From: Cylindrobasidium torrendii FP15055 ss-10
Lineage: Eukaryota > Basidiomycota > Agaricomycetes > Agaricales > Physalacriaceae
NCBI GenBank assembly: GCA_000934385.1
Contig: KN880470.1
Location: 83,646-147,645 of the forward strand
DNA length: 64,000 nt
Direction: 5' to 3'
Under the pieces are notes generated by a model, which worked only from the letters and a program-made list of their open reading frames with translations, did no database searches and was not told the DNA's origin. The position numbers and the translations under genes were made by a program. Shown here in pieces: positions 1 through 12,411 of this stretch (position 1 is its first letter; each line of letters begins with the position of its first letter).

Positions 1-1253
1 GACGTCAGATGTTTGACCTCTTCCGCTAGCTTCTCCGCATGAGCCATAATAACCCTGCCGGCGGTAAGTTCGTTAACGATGCCGGAGATAAGATCCGGCG
101 TACTTGTTGCCCTTGGTCGCGGTGAGCACACCTACGGGCGCGTCAATAAACCTGCATTATGGCTAGTGAGACAACTGACCATCGGGACATATGTTCGCGC
201 ATCCGCGCCTGTGGAGTTTAAGCACTTTGGACAATGGGCGGCAGAGCGCCTACGCACCGAATACAGGATTGGCAGGGGAATATACGGTCGCATCGTAATT
301 TCGAGCTGGCGCAAGCATTAGTACACCTTGGCGGTAGGTTTCTGGTCAAGCACACCGTCGACATTCAGCACAAGAGAGCGCTGACTTGCGCGCTGCGGCG
401 GAATCGAGTCCCCGCCTAGACTCAGCAGACATGGTGGCAGGAAGAGAAGAATGGACGGCGGTATTATTCGGGGTAGAAATTTCAAGTTACAAGCATCCAC
501 TTGGTATTATAGAGACGCCCGCCGGCGCCGGCTGGCAGGGCAATCACAGATTGGATAAGCTGCCATCACTAGAATAATAATCGGTTTATAGCGACTACAG
601 CACTGCGCTTTTATTGACCTCCCGCTCCCTCCCACCTCCCTTGGACCGACAGTCTTTGACGGGGGACTCTGTCCAGACAAACGCTGCCTTTATGGTTTCC
701 TTCACTCTGCGAGTCGGACTAGCACTGAGTTTCGACAGCGTTAAAGCCATGGAATCCTCGCGCAAACTGGCCAAAAAACCGAGGAGTTAGGGAAAGGAGA
801 ATACAATGGAGAGCTTGGGCGTAGACTAAGAATACTTGGAACAATTCTGCCGCTGTTGTACCTAGCAGCGGCAGCCTATCGCTTGGTGCCACTCAGTGGC
901 GACTGTACGATGCGGGCGATCGATTCCTATTGTCTCTTCGACGAGAGAAATATTTGCTTAGTCTGATTCTACCATAGCCTGGTACGAGCTATGGTAATAG
1001 TGTGTACAACACCATGCTATTAGCATCGCTTGACCCAGGCTCAAGCTAAGCACAGTCATGTGGGGAGTGCGGGCAATTTCTGAATGCTCGGAGAGTTCGA
1101 AAGGCTCTATTAGCCACCTCACTTTGCATAATCACAGCGCAGGCCATAAGTATCTCCACCAAGTTGAACTCCCTGACGCCGATTTTGTGGCGCTGAACAG
1201 TGTGAATACAGATACAAACAAAAGCACAGCATTGGTCACGCCTTCAGACCACC
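1..1253. other. Intergenic, no gene seen
   Basis: No reading frame here looks like protein and none joins into a spliced model. The only structure I see is a perfect 9-base inverted repeat, TACCATAGC at 970-978 and GCTATGGTA at 988-996, with a 9-base spacer. The last 200 bases are presumably the TAF10 promoter and leader. Confidence 0.5.
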
Positions 1254-1898
1254 ATGTCCTCTGCCGCACAGAATTTCGCATACCCAGTGGGGCCTTCCCA
1301 GACGCCCCAGGATCCCTCTGCCGCCGCCTCGTCGTCGTCTACACCCACTTCCAGTACACAACCACAGCAATCCCGCGCTCAAGCTGAGGAGGCTCGTCGT
1401 GACCGAACACTTGCAGAGTTCCTCTTGATGCTGGACGAATATGAACCTCTGGTGGCTTCTTATTTATATCTGCTCAACAGCAACGTTCAACAGTCATCCA
1501 CAGATTCCAAATGAAGTCACCGACTACTACTTGCAACGTGTTGGCTTCGAGTGCGAGGATGTCCGCTTGTGCGTATTCCAGTTGTGACGGCTGTGCGCGC
1601 CGCCACTGACCGCTCCAGGAAACGCCTTCTCTCCCTCGCTGCACAGAAGTTTGTGTCGGACATTGCTGCGGATGCGTACCAGCATGCGCGAATTCGGACG
1701 AACGCGAGCGGTGGTCGTGCGCGCGCCAACCAGCCATTGGCAGGCCCTGGTGCAATGAAGGTGCGTCTACCTCTTGTCTATCCAATTCCACACTCACCTT
1801 GATAGGACCGGACACGTACAACATTGACTATGGAGGACCTTAGTGCAACCCTCGGAGAGTATGGCATCAATGCGCGTAAACCTGATTTCTATCTCTAG
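1254..1898 (+). CDS. TAF10: TFIID/SAGA subunit TAF10
   Basis: Encodes a 165-residue TAF10, a histone-fold subunit shared by TFIID and SAGA in RNA polymerase II initiation. Four exons (1254-1451, 1504-1568, 1619-1760, 1806-1898) join in frame through GT-AG introns. Residues 1-45 are a low-complexity Ser/Pro/Gln tail, as usual for TAF10. The histone-fold core follows, with [19 protein letters not shown], then [19 protein letters not shown], then [18 protein letters not shown], all family hallmarks. The last exon gives the typical ending [21 protein letters not shown] second SAGA gene, HFI1/ADA1, lies in the same window at 23-24 kb, but the two are not adjacent. The start is the first ATG of the frame. 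Confidence 0.95.
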
Positions 1899-2100
1899 TA
1901 TCCAGCATATTCCTTCGCACAAGCAATAGACTTCATTCAGGACCTCATGTGTTCGATTCCTCACCTGTCGCAGGTGTAACTGCATCTTTCGAGACAGCAA
2001 GCAACACGCTTTCACCAGAGGGTCGCAAACAACAACTGCATTAATCAAGCGAAGCCGAATACGTGTAGCCGCGGCTTTCGTTCCTCCTCACGGCAGGGCC

Positions 2101-4078
2101 TCATGAGCTCTGGGTCACCTCCTGCACTTGCATACCCATTCCCAGCTTGACTGCATCAAACACCGACGTCCGTTGGTCCAGCGTGCCCCACTTGACCCAC
2201 CACTCGTCTGCTGCATCGCGTGCGCTGTGTCCAAAGACTGACCCAATGGCCTCCCACTGGCTCAACAGAGTCGCTTCGTCCTCCGTTTCGTCATTACGCT
2301 CCAGCGACGCTCTTCTTAGGTTGATGTCCCGAATCTCGCGCTCCTCTCCCTCGGGCAACGATACATTGCGTACCGTCGCCAGTTCCGAGAAGTGCACGAA
2401 TTTGCAGCGTTCGTAGCGGATCTCTTGGAAGCCGTCGAGCAGCTGAGCAATTTGATCTCGCCTCATGAGCCGTGAGAATAACGTTCCCAACGCGATGGCG
2501 TCCTCCACTGCCATGGATTGTCCGTGAATGCTGAGTGGCTGAAGAAATGAAGCATCAGGCTTCGAGTACACTTGTCATGCGCGAAATTGCGAGCACTTAC
2601 CAAGCTCGGATGCGCAGCGTCCCCGACCAGTAGAATGCGTGAACTTGGATCAACCCAGTCTTCAACGAGAATGTTCCTATACGAGACGCGCATGGCGTTG
2701 GTGCCCAAGCTGAAGGAACGGATAGCGCTGTAACATATTGAAGCAGATTCCCACAAGGAAATATCAAACACCTGCGTACATGGGGTGGAAGCCGGTGTAG
2801 TCGAGGCTAGATGTTGGGACGTAATCGAGTCCGTCCGGACCCCCAGTCTCCTTCGAGGCGTACTCGTCATGGCAGTAAAGTGTTACACTATATTCCTCGC
2901 CACGAGCCTGCACAATGAGGTGAGTAGGGCACTGGGGTATGGGAGAAGCAGCGCACAATCGGAAATGCTAGAAAACAAAGAAGAAGCGTCGGTTAACGGT
3001 CTATTAGGCATAAAGGCGCAGGCTTACCCATGATCCATCTTTTGTCTGAAGTCCAAACCGATGTATCCACCGCACTCTGGAATTCATGAGGACTAGCATT
3101 TTGCGGCCAGGAGAGAGACACACTTCGAAGAGTACTTTTCGGTAGTCCTGCTCGTTGTCCACTATGAGCTCCTTCGTCTTCAGAAGAACACTGGGCACTC
3201 CATCAACGGAGATACGGAAATGAGAAATAGGATGCGAACCTGTATGCAGTCATTGCTTCTGGCTCAAAACTACCCGCTCTGGGCCCAACATTTTCGGTAA
3301 CAAGACCGCGAATGGTGCTGTTCACGCCATCCGCGCCCACGACTACGTCCGCCGTGTACGTTGATCCGTCTGCGAACGCCAAGGTTGGTCTTTGATCCTT
3401 CTCAGTGCCTGGGGCCAGCCCGACGGTGCGCGCCCCATAGGTGACCGTCGCGCCTGCGGATGTGGCAAGCTCAAACAACATATCATAGAGGGCGTCCCAC
3501 TGCAGGATGGTAATCAATTGCAAACGCAGGGTTGTTGAACGGAGCTACGTACGCGCATGGTGCAGAACACACCACCACTTTCGTGGAGGATATCCGAGTG
3601 CCAGAGGACGAACCCTTGATGGGAGTTGTCCTCTACTGATCATGGATATGAGCACGTCTAGATGCACGCGGGGTAGGAACCAAAGGGGAAAAAACACACA
3701 ATGGAAACAGTCTGTGCGCGCGGTTTTGTGTGCATGGAAGTCCAGTTTGGCGCCAAGGCCCCATTCTCGCAGTGGGCGGTCGAGATTGGGTGGTACGCGG
3801 ATGCCTGCGCTGTTCTACATGAATTTTGGATGATGATGTTCAGATGCCAATTGGATACGACGGGCGGAAGAAGTTGCGACGCACCGTCGGCCGACCCGTG
3901 AACTTTTCGAAGACGCGGACCCGGTGCCCAGCACTGGCCAGAGAATACGCACAGGCTAATCCGGCTATGCCTGAAGGACGGTGAGGACGTACAAAGCACT
4001 GCGTCTTGCAGAAGGAGACGTACTGCCTCCGACGATGGCAAAGTCGATGGACAAAGGTGCTTGACGGCTGTGGGGCAT
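2101..4078 (-). CDS. FAD-dependent aromatic monooxygenase (salicylate hydroxylase/PHBH-like)
   Basis: A class A flavin monooxygenase, the fold that hydroxylates aromatic or polyketide substrates with NAD(P)H and oxygen. Its substrate cannot be inferred. Exon 1 (4078-4024) encodes MPHSRQAPLSIDFAIVGG. After an intron the FAD Rossmann motif is completed as GGSIAGL, followed by the ribose-binding acid in RVRVFEKFTG. A second intron leads to GIRVPPNLDRPLREWGLG. Further on are QWDALYDMLFELA, the second dinucleotide motif VVGADGVNSTIR at about 3300-3340, and the FAD motif RILLVGDAAHP at about 2620-2650. The C-terminal exon (from about 2530 to the TGA at 2101) begins QPLSIHGQSMAVEDAIALG. There are several introns; the one around 2960-3000 is the least certain. 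No signal peptide is seen, so it is probably cytosolic. Confidence 0.88.
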
Positions 4079-4452
4079 TGCAGTCGGCGGGAATGGAACC
4101 GTGGTAGAGGTGATGGTGAGAAGGAAGGCTAAACAAGGGTCGTAACACGATAGGTTATAGCATGGACTGTTACTGCATCTAATTCAGTGCAAGCCACGCG
4201 GTTTGATCATGGATAAGTTTATGAATGGGAAAGTTTCGGAGAGATTTTGCGAGAATTTGGAGACTCAAGAAGGTAATTCATCGTGAGAAACCAAAGAGGT
4301 GCTTGAGGCTGCCATAAATGGATCGACGGTGGTTCATCGGTGGCACAGGAATTTGAAAGTGGACAAATAATTCAACCAAGAAGTTGTCAACTTCCCAACT
4401 CCCCAAAGGGTAGTGAGGACTATATCCTACCTTTTCAATATTGTCAGCAGCA
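4079..4452. other. Divergent intergenic region
   Basis: Separates the FAD monooxygenase (minus strand) from COQ1 (plus strand), so it must hold both promoters. I see no clear TATA element or repeat. Confidence 0.5.
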
Positions 4453-5968
4453 ATGAACCTCAAAAATGGGGATGCAGGGAATTCGGGTTACCAGCGCGGC
4501 ACCGGTGAATTGATCGACGGTGTTACAGGTTCAAGGAGAGGCGCCAGGAGCGCGGTCCGACGTGCGACGATCTGTTTACGTAAACCGCCGATGCTCTGTC
4601 ACACACGACGGCGCCTGGGACGCGCCATTTCGCAGACAGTGGTCTCTACACCGGCCAACGCGTCGTCTTCCTACTTCCTCAAACAAAAATGGCCTGCACA
4701 TCGCGGTGTAACCACTCGGACGGACCCATTTGCACTTCTCGCCGAGCCAATGCAAGAAGTGCGCCGAACGCTGCTCGACATCCTGGGCTCCTCAAATGAT
4801 AGCATGGACCAAATTGCGAAATACTATTTCCTCCAGCCATCCAAGGCTTTGCGACCGCTTATTGTTCTCCTCTTCGCGAAGGCTACGAATGGCTTGGGTG
4901 CCGGATGGGATAGGAAACTGGCGCACGCTATAACCGACCTCGACCAGCCAATGTCACGCCCCGATGTGCTAGTGGACCATAATCCGCGCCTCCCTCTTTC
5001 CAAAACGGTGCCGTTCAGCGACCACTGGGCATTGACCGACCCACCACCTCCCATAATACCACCCACACCTCTCGACGCGACAGGACTCGACATTCTGCCC
5101 AGCCAGCGCCGGCTCGCCCAAATCGTCGAAATGATCCATGCCGCCTCCCTTCTACACGACGATGTCATCGACCAATCTCCTTTGCGTCGCGGTAACGCGT
5201 CTGCCCCCGAGGCGTATGGCACGAAACTCTCTGTTCTCGGTGGCAATTTCATTCTTGGACGCGCCAGTGCCGCGCTAGCGCGTCTTGGGGATCCTCAAGT
5301 TGTCGAGCTTATTGCCAGCATCATGTCCAACCTTGTCGAGGGCGAAATATTGCAAATGCAGGATGCACCGGCGCCATCGCGTGCATGGCGTGTGTATCTG
5401 CAGAAGACATACATGAAGACGGCCAGTCTTATGGCAAAGGGGGCGCGGGGGTCTGTGGTTCTGGGGGGCTGTGAGCAAGGACAGGTGTATGCGGAAGTAG
5501 CTTATGCATATGGGCGAAATTTGGGTATTGCTTTCCAGGTGCGTCGCCAATGCTTTCTTCACCTCGTATTGATTTAGAGAGTGTAGCTTGTGGACGATAT
5601 CTTGGATTACGAGTCAGGCGAAGCGACATTGGGTAAACCTGGAGGTGCCGACCTTCAGCTTGGACTCGCTACTGGACCTGCATTGTTTGCTTGGGAGGAA
5701 TATCCAGAGATTGGGCCCCTTATTGAACGCAAGTTCAAGCAACCTGGAGATGTCGAACGCGTGCGTAATATCCTTGTTACAATAGTCTGTGCTGATTAAA
5801 ATGCAGGCACGAGAACTCGTACGCCAATCGGCTGGCGTCGAACGAACAAGAGAGCTCGCTATTTCGTACGCAGACCAAGCCCGCAAAGTGCTTGATCCAT
5901 TACCACAAACTGACGCCAAGGACGGCCTCATATCTCTCACTGAGCGCATCATAAAGCGTAAATCATAA
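4453..5968 (+). CDS. COQ1: Mitochondrial polyprenyl diphosphate synthase (ubiquinone side chain)
   Basis: A trans-isoprenyl diphosphate synthase that makes the long isoprenoid tail of coenzyme Q in the mitochondrial matrix. The first aspartate-rich motif is in LLHDDVIDQSPLRRG, the second in LVDDILDYESGEATLGKPGG directly after the intron at 5539-5587. SKALRPLIVLLFAKATNG is the N-terminal substrate motif. A Pro-rich insert before the first aspartate motif is usual in fungal Coq1. A last intron precedes ARELVRQSAGVERTRELA, and the gene ends KRKS. The 46-residue stretch before the in-frame ATG at 4591 is Arg-rich and weakly conserved-looking. Translation may therefore start at 4591, where MLCHTRRRLGRAISQ is a good mitochondrial presequence. 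Confidence 0.93.
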
Positions 5969-8056
5969 CATTGACGCCAACAATGGCATCTATGTATGAT
6001 TTTTTTGCATTCAATACCCCGCATGGCATTTCGACAAGAGTTTCGAGGCAGCATGAGGGGGAGTGACCTGTGTGGGCTTCATGCAAGCTTCTGTTACGGC
6101 TGGCCGCTTGGCAGCAGGCGGCGGGATAGCACAACTGAGGGAGACAGGTAGGCCTCTGTCCACGGGTAAATGGGCATGGGCGTCCTCGAGAGGTCCCTTT
6201 TGTGAGGTGGCGTTATACCCCAGCTTACACTATACCTGTGCTGTTGCGAGTGAATTTTGAAACGCAAATTCGTTCTGGTTTAACCTGGTCCTTGGTCCAC
6301 GATATTGCCTCCCATCAGAGTTGTGCTCAGAGTCGGGGCTTTGCTTGCCCTCCGAAGTATGCACGTTGAAGACCGCGATTGAGATGGGTCCAATGAGTGC
6401 TTTGATATGGTTCGAACTTCATGCGCGGCGATACTTTGTGTCTCGTTTGAGTTCGAATTTGAGTGACCTCAGGCGCTCCTCACTGGCAGGACGAATCCCC
6501 GAGAACAAATGGCTTTTTTGTCATGGCGAACCAAAAACTAAAGTATAATGCACATATGTATATGCATGCATACAAACATACCTTGAGTTAAAATCCGTAG
6601 CCAATCCGGATTTGGCGCACGCTCTTCGGCTGAGCAAGGTAAATAGATCGTCTCTTACCATCACAACCCCCACGAACCCAACTCACTACCCACTTGATTT
6701 GTGTCGAGGTTGTCATGGAATCTTGTACTGGTCTTGCCAAGCCCCGGTTTTTGCGAGGAATGAGCGCTTTCTAGTAGTCTTGCCCTCGACAAACCAACGA
6801 AGAGCGAAGCCTCGTGCACTCGATCGGCAACACCAAATTCTGAAGCCTTCTGCCAGAAGCGAATTTCGGGGTGAAGCGTTCGTGTGTTCATAATCATTGC
6901 AGAAAATCCCACTCGAATGCACTATTCCGACGACTCGCACAATGTCTGTGGCCCCCAAAGCTCTTATCCCCGTCCAACTTTAAGGGTGTATAATTTTCGA
7001 GGTCGCCCGGGTATCGTCTGCCCTGAAGCCGCCTTCAAGCCCAGTCGGAAATTATGAGTGATGTACGTTCAGTGTTCCTTGACATGGTTGTGTCCCGTTC
7101 AAATGTTTCCTGTAGCGTGTTCGAGCAGTGACAAAATCATTCCATCTCACGACTCCAGCACTGCTGCGACCACATTCAACTTCCGTCAACGCATTCTTCA
7201 TCTCCCCTCATTCACTGTTTCGCGAGCGTTCTTTGGCAGAACCCTTTGTATGTCTCGCCGTATTGTCTCTATTTCGTTGTTTCGAGTGTACTGGTGCTCC
7301 TTGCGGCGGCACTGATTTTTTTCATCATCATGGACCACCGAAGCTCACGAGTGGTGTCGTCTCTCGCTCTTGCCCCTGCCTAGCATAAAAGACAGAGGAT
7401 CTAGCGTTCGACTCTCTGTCTCTCTCGATACGAACAGACTCGGAGTCAACACGACGTACTGCTAGAAGCCATGGCGAAATTCTTCAACGCCGTGCATATC
7501 AAGAAAGGCGGTCCCCTACGATGGCCAAGGATGCAAGCACACTCGACGGATGCAGGCGAAGGGGCGAATTATGCTTGGGGTTTGGCGGGAAAGATCGTAC
7601 TTCCTCTTGCCTCGTTTGAACAGACCGATCAATGCCTGCGCCATTGTGTTACATCAGCATCCAAATGAACATCAACTAGCGACATCTTGACCGGTGTATT
7701 GCACTGATTGTAAGCACTTCTCAGCCTTCTGGGATAAGTGGAGCTTTACTGAATCCTTCCTGTCTTGTGCTGATGTCGTGCACGTAAAAATCTTCGTCCA
7801 ATTTTCCGAAAACGCTGGCCGAGCTCTGTCAAGAGGATTACTACAGCCAGCCAGTGGAGAACGTTGGATTGGTCACGCCATCGCCACTTTCCTGTCGAAT
7901 CCGTCGTCACAAGGTCTCAGCAAGTTGTATAGACGCTGGCAGCTGGTCTCAGTCGGATGACGCAGTTGACTTCATAGGGTCCCCATCGTTCGGATATAAA
8001 GTGGTCTCAGCTCTTCACCTTGTCAACCTTCTCTTTTCTTCCCCGCCATCATCATC
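5969..8056. other. Long intergenic region
   Basis: Two kilobases without a convincing gene. A 65-codon frame at 7471-7668 follows a CATAAAAG box and a pyrimidine-rich leader, but its protein has no recognisable character. A run of alternating CATATGTATATGCATGC-like sequence lies near 6551-6570. TATAAA at 7995-8000 is the probable TATA box of the DUF3429 gene that starts at 8057. Confidence 0.5.
7995..8000 (+). promoter_or_regulatory. TATA box of the DUF3429 gene
   Basis: TATAAA, 57 bases before the start codon and followed by a pyrimidine-rich leader. Confidence 0.55.
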
Positions 8057-9101
8057 ATGTCGTTCACCGTACTCAGACGCTCGCTCGTCTCTTCCTCTCT
8101 ACGCTCGACGCGTCTGATCGCGCCAGCGCCTCTTCTCCTCCGCCGTAGCGTCGCGAGTTCAGTCTCAAATCGGCCAGCAAGTCAGGCGTTTGATCATGCT
8201 GCCACCAACATCAAAGAGGAGACAGGAAATCTCGCTGCCGACGTCGCAAAAACCATCGCTGGCTCTAACATGACCACGCAGTTGGCGAGCTCGTTGAAGG
8301 AGGATACCTTTGTACGTGCTCGAATTTGGCGTACTGAGTCCTACTCATAACTCCCCAGGTTGGACTCACCAAAGCCAACCTCGCCGCTGTTCCCAAGCCT
8401 GCCATGATCGTCGGCCTCGCAGGTGGCATTCCCTACATTGGCGCCTCAGGAATGACGGTGTATCTCGCACACCAAGCCGGACTCGTCGCTACTGGCGCCT
8501 CCACAATGGATCCCGGGCTCGCCCTCACATACTTCGATCAGGCTCTCACTTTCCAAGTCGCCTATGGCGCCGTCATGCTGTCCTTCCTTGGTGCAATGCA
8601 CTGGGGCATGGAATTCGCAGGACTCGGTGGAAAGCAAGGCCTCAAACGGCTCGCCCTTGGTGCAAGCCCCATTCTGCTGGCTATACCGACGCTATCGTTC
8701 GAACCGATGACAGCTCTCACTGTTCAGTGGCTCGGCTTCACCGCTCTATGGTACGCTGACGCTCGCGCGACTTCGTTCGGCTGGACGCCAAAGTGGTACG
8801 GCCAGTACCGCTTTTACCTCTCCATTCTTGTAGGCACTTGGTATGCGTTTGCTTTGCTATCATTGTGTCTTGACTAATTCGTTATAGTATCCTCGGTTCA
8901 CTTTTCGGCACGTCTTACTATGGCCCTGTCGCTGGGCATGGTTTCCTCACGCACGAGTTGAACGAAATTCGGCAAGAGCGTCGGGACCTAATCAAAGAAC
9001 AAGAGTTGCCTGCAAACGAAAACGTGAAGGCTGTTAGGCAAAAGGCTGGCGAGCCAGGTTTTGTTGTACTGTCGCGCAAACAGACTGAGGAGAAGCAATG
9101 A
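8057..9101 (+). CDS. DUF3429 mitochondrial inner-membrane protein (TMEM69-like)
   Basis: A polytopic membrane protein of the DUF3429 family, to which human TMEM69 also belongs; its biochemical role is unknown. The N-terminus, MSFTVLRRSLVSSSLRSTRL, is Arg/Ser-rich without acids, a typical mitochondrial presequence. Three exons join by introns at about 8311-8358 and about 8839-8886. The body has hydrophobic segments PKPAMIVGLAGGIPYIGASG, FQVAYGAVMLSFLGAMHWGM (the family signature with the conserved HWG) and RLALGASPILLAIPTLSF, then RFYLSILVGT continuing after the intron into CILGSLFGTSYYGPVAGHG. The charged C-terminus ends EEKQ. The start lies in a leader with TATA 57 bases upstream. Confidence 0.88.
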
Positions 9102-9593
9102 GCAGAGAGCAAAGGATGTAAAGCAACTGTATTTGTAGAATTAGTTTGGATTGTTGTACAAATAAGCATGTATGTAACCAAAAAACTTGGTGAAGTTGTT
9201 CTTGTGCAACGGGAACATCCAGTCGGCGGGGCGAACGCTAGAGCTACCGGAGTGCACAGTATTGTACAATACATATACTAATAATTATGTATACAGGCTC
9301 AACTCATAAGCTGTAGCTCGAGCAATTTAAACCAAGGCAAACTAGGAATGGAACGATCGGCCCGGGCCTGCGCTTCTTGCCTTCTTGCCATCACAATGCA
9401 CACAGACCAACGCTTCAAAGGACAATGGAGAGATTTTGATTATGTCCCGCTGCCATTCGCGATGAGCATCCGTTCAGCCCCGCCGTTTTATCCCGGTCCT
9501 GCGGCGGGCGGCCACCGCTGTTGGGCTACGGAACAGTTTACACAAGATAAATAAGGACCAGACCAAGAATCATTCGCGCTTCCAACAACAGAT
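9102..9593. other. Intergenic region upstream of the FAD oxidase
   Basis: No gene. It contains the 3' region of the DUF3429 gene and, about 45 bases before the next start codon, an AT-rich GATAAATAAG that could serve as a TATA box. Confidence 0.45.
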
Positions 9594-12391
9594 ATGCACC
9601 CCAAACCCTCTCTTCCTTTGTTATTACCCGGTCTCGCTGCTTTGTTGCTGCCAGTGATAGCCCTTGATTCTGCACAAACGCCATTCAGCCAAGGGTTCGT
9701 AAAGGTGTGTAACCAAGCGGTGTGAGGGTGCATTGGAGTGGCTCATTCGTTCTGCGCTTGAATTTAGACGCCCAACTGTGCTTGGGCAAGATTGAACGCG
9801 ACACTCGATGGGCGCCTTCAGAGTGCAGCGCCGTACGCGCACCAATGCTTTGAAGACTCGGAGGGATATGATGTTGCGGCGTGCGCCCAGACTCGGGCAG
9901 AGTATTTGAACCCAGGTGCGCGCTCGCTTGGGTGAGGCAGTCCCCCTGGGACTGGTTGTTCACGCATACGAAATAGCTCGACGGTCAGACCAATTTGGTG
10001 CATACGTCAATGTAGACCATCGTTTTTCCGTCTTTTCGAGGCATAGGCTTATTTTCCTTTGTGTCTAGGTTGAGTGGGAGGCATGCCAGGCGTCTTCGGA
10101 GCAGTGTGCGTTGAATTGGATGGACCCCTCGGTGAACCCACCACGGACGTGCCAGCAGGGCGCTGTTCCGAATTACTATGTGCGCCGTTTGCTAGCAAGG
10201 CTTGACCGCTGCTCATCTCTTCCTGGCACGCAGATCGATGTCCAAGGACATGAAGATGTTGCCATTGCATTCGAATTCTCGAAGGTTGAGGGTGTCCCGG
10301 TCACCGTGAAGAATACAGGTGTAAGCGTCCACCGTGTTCCCACTGAATCCTCTATTATATTAATATTCTGAAGCATGATTATATGGGACGTAGCAGTGGA
10401 CCTAATACTCTTGGCCTCTGGGTAAGCCTTCGCAACTATGCCTTTGAACTCGTTTCACGATGCCTCATAGACGCACAACCTCAAATCTGTATGCCGTGCA
10501 GAACACCAAACGTCTTTCATACCTAAACAGTCCACTCCAGGTTGAACTTATCCCGGATTTCGTACCTGAAGGATGTACAGACAAGGAAGCGATTGCTGCA
10601 GTGACTTTCGGTGTAAGCTTCCTTTTTTCCAAGGTCAGCCATGTCTAACTTGGTGTCTTTGTAGAGCGGAAACCAATTCTCAGACTTGCTTGAATTTGCG
10701 AACGCGAATGATTTGACGATACCTGGAGGCTCGGATGCTACCGTTGGTGTTGGAGGTGGATACCTACAGGAATGTTCTCTTTCTATCCTATGTGTTTGCG
10801 CGCTAATACAATTGCGTAGGGTGGCGGTCACAGGTATGGGAAATGGGAAATAAAAAACCTGAGGTGGCACCCTAACTGTGAATCTCTAGTCCACTTTCAA
10901 ACATCTTCGGGCTTGCAGTGGATCGTGTCGTTTGTTATTCCTGTTATGTCTTTCTTCAAGATACTGAACATCCCCACACAGCTTCAATTCGAAGTCGTTG
11001 TCCCAACAGGCGACTTGCTCATTGCCAACGAGTGCCAGAATTCTGACCTTTTCTTTGCCCTGCGTGGCGGAGGTGGTGGCACATTTGGTGTCGTTCTATC
11101 GGCAACCACGCGCGCCCTACCCAAGGCAAACCTTGTCACGTACGTCGTGCAGTCGCTCTATCTGTCAACTTAGGAGGTTGACCAGTACTCTAGAGTATCA
11201 GCCACGTTCAACCCAGAGACACCCATTGACAAATTTCTGGAATTCGTTATTCCACACTCTGTTGGATGGTCTGAGGATGGTATGTCGCCGTATAGAATAG
11301 AGGATGTGTGAGCTGATAGTTTGCAGGATGGAGTGGGTACATCTACGTGAGGCAGATAGATCGATGGCTATGCGCAAGGATATACTAAAGGTGTCCTCTT
11401 TCCAGACGCTGGGAATCTTTCACATGAGCAAACTCGATGTATCACCAGAGGATGCCTTAACCTATTTCGCCCCACTCAAAACCTTCCTCGCTGATAGCCT
11501 CAACATAACACTCACAGCCACAATTTCTTCCTCGTACGGCGAGTTCCATGAGAAGTTCCTGCACAAATCGTCAGAGGGCTTGGTCTGCACACATTTCTTG
11601 ACCTAGAGGCTGCTTGGCTGATACCTGCTTCCAGCCCAAATGCATCCCGGTATTCGCTGCGTCCCGTCTCATTCCCGCATCGACATTCGAGGACTCGCCG
11701 GAGGACCTACTCAATACCATGACCTCTCTGATGAAGCAATATCCCATCGCCTTCATTTTCGCGAACACACCTTATGGATATGAGCAATTCGACGGTGTGA
11801 GTCCAAGCAGCGTTACCCCCGCATGGAGAACATCGATTTGGGATGTACGTTATCCAACTTGTGTGTGCGTGTTGGGCGATGTGCTGAAGGGAATTTGTGT
11901 CCAGGTGACGTTTGGTCAAGTGTGGGATCATACGAACTCTGTGGAGGAGCACAGAAGCTCGTATCATGGCCTGTCCAACTCTATGAATGCTTTGCGTGCA
12001 ATCACGCCTGGAGGCGGGGCCTACTTTGTATGTTGAAAACTAGGCTGCCGTATCGTGTGCTGATGGATGGTCCCAGAATGAGGCTGACGTATACGAGCCA
12101 GAATGGCAAGGTGAGCATGCCCCGTTGGATCTCCTGGTAATATGCTGAAAGGAGTGCAGATGCTTTCTGGGGTGAGAATTATGAGAAGTTATTGGCCATC
12201 AAGCAGAAATAGTAGGCTGGACAGTTCGAGGGAAGATAACGTGCTGACTTTGATTGTAGTGACCCCGGACATCTACTTGACTGCTGGCGCTGTGGTAAGT
12301 TGATTCATTGTGCATAAAAGATGGGAAAGTTAATCATGGTCCAGTTGGTTGGAAAGGGAAGGACGATTCGCGGTATAGTTGCTACCTGTAA
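9594..12391 (+). CDS. Secreted FAD-linked oxidase, berberine-bridge-enzyme type
   Basis: An FAD-binding (PCMH) oxidoreductase with a C-terminal BBE domain. Such enzymes oxidise sugars, lignin-derived alcohols or secondary metabolites with oxygen; the substrate is unknown here. The signal peptide is [24 protein letters not shown] motifs are [72 protein letters not shown] and [19 protein letters not shown]. The BBE end runs [31 protein letters not shown], then [21 protein letters not shown] need about 15 introns. One exon is only 23 nt (9989-10011). The junction after GGGYLQ has a GA donor (10770), so the gene may be miss-spliced or affected by a sequence error. It ends 20 bases from the convergent next gene. 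Confidence 0.87.
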
Positions 12392-12411
12392 ATAAGTGTT
12401 CTTTGCATATT

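Noticed and set aside
79..321. 80-codon frame at the window start
   Set aside because: Featureless and paired with an equally long frame on the opposite strand; likely chance.
7471..7668. 65-codon ATG frame behind a TATA-like box and pyrimidine-rich leader
   Set aside because: The peptide shows no domain, repeat or targeting signal, and no spliced extension could be built.
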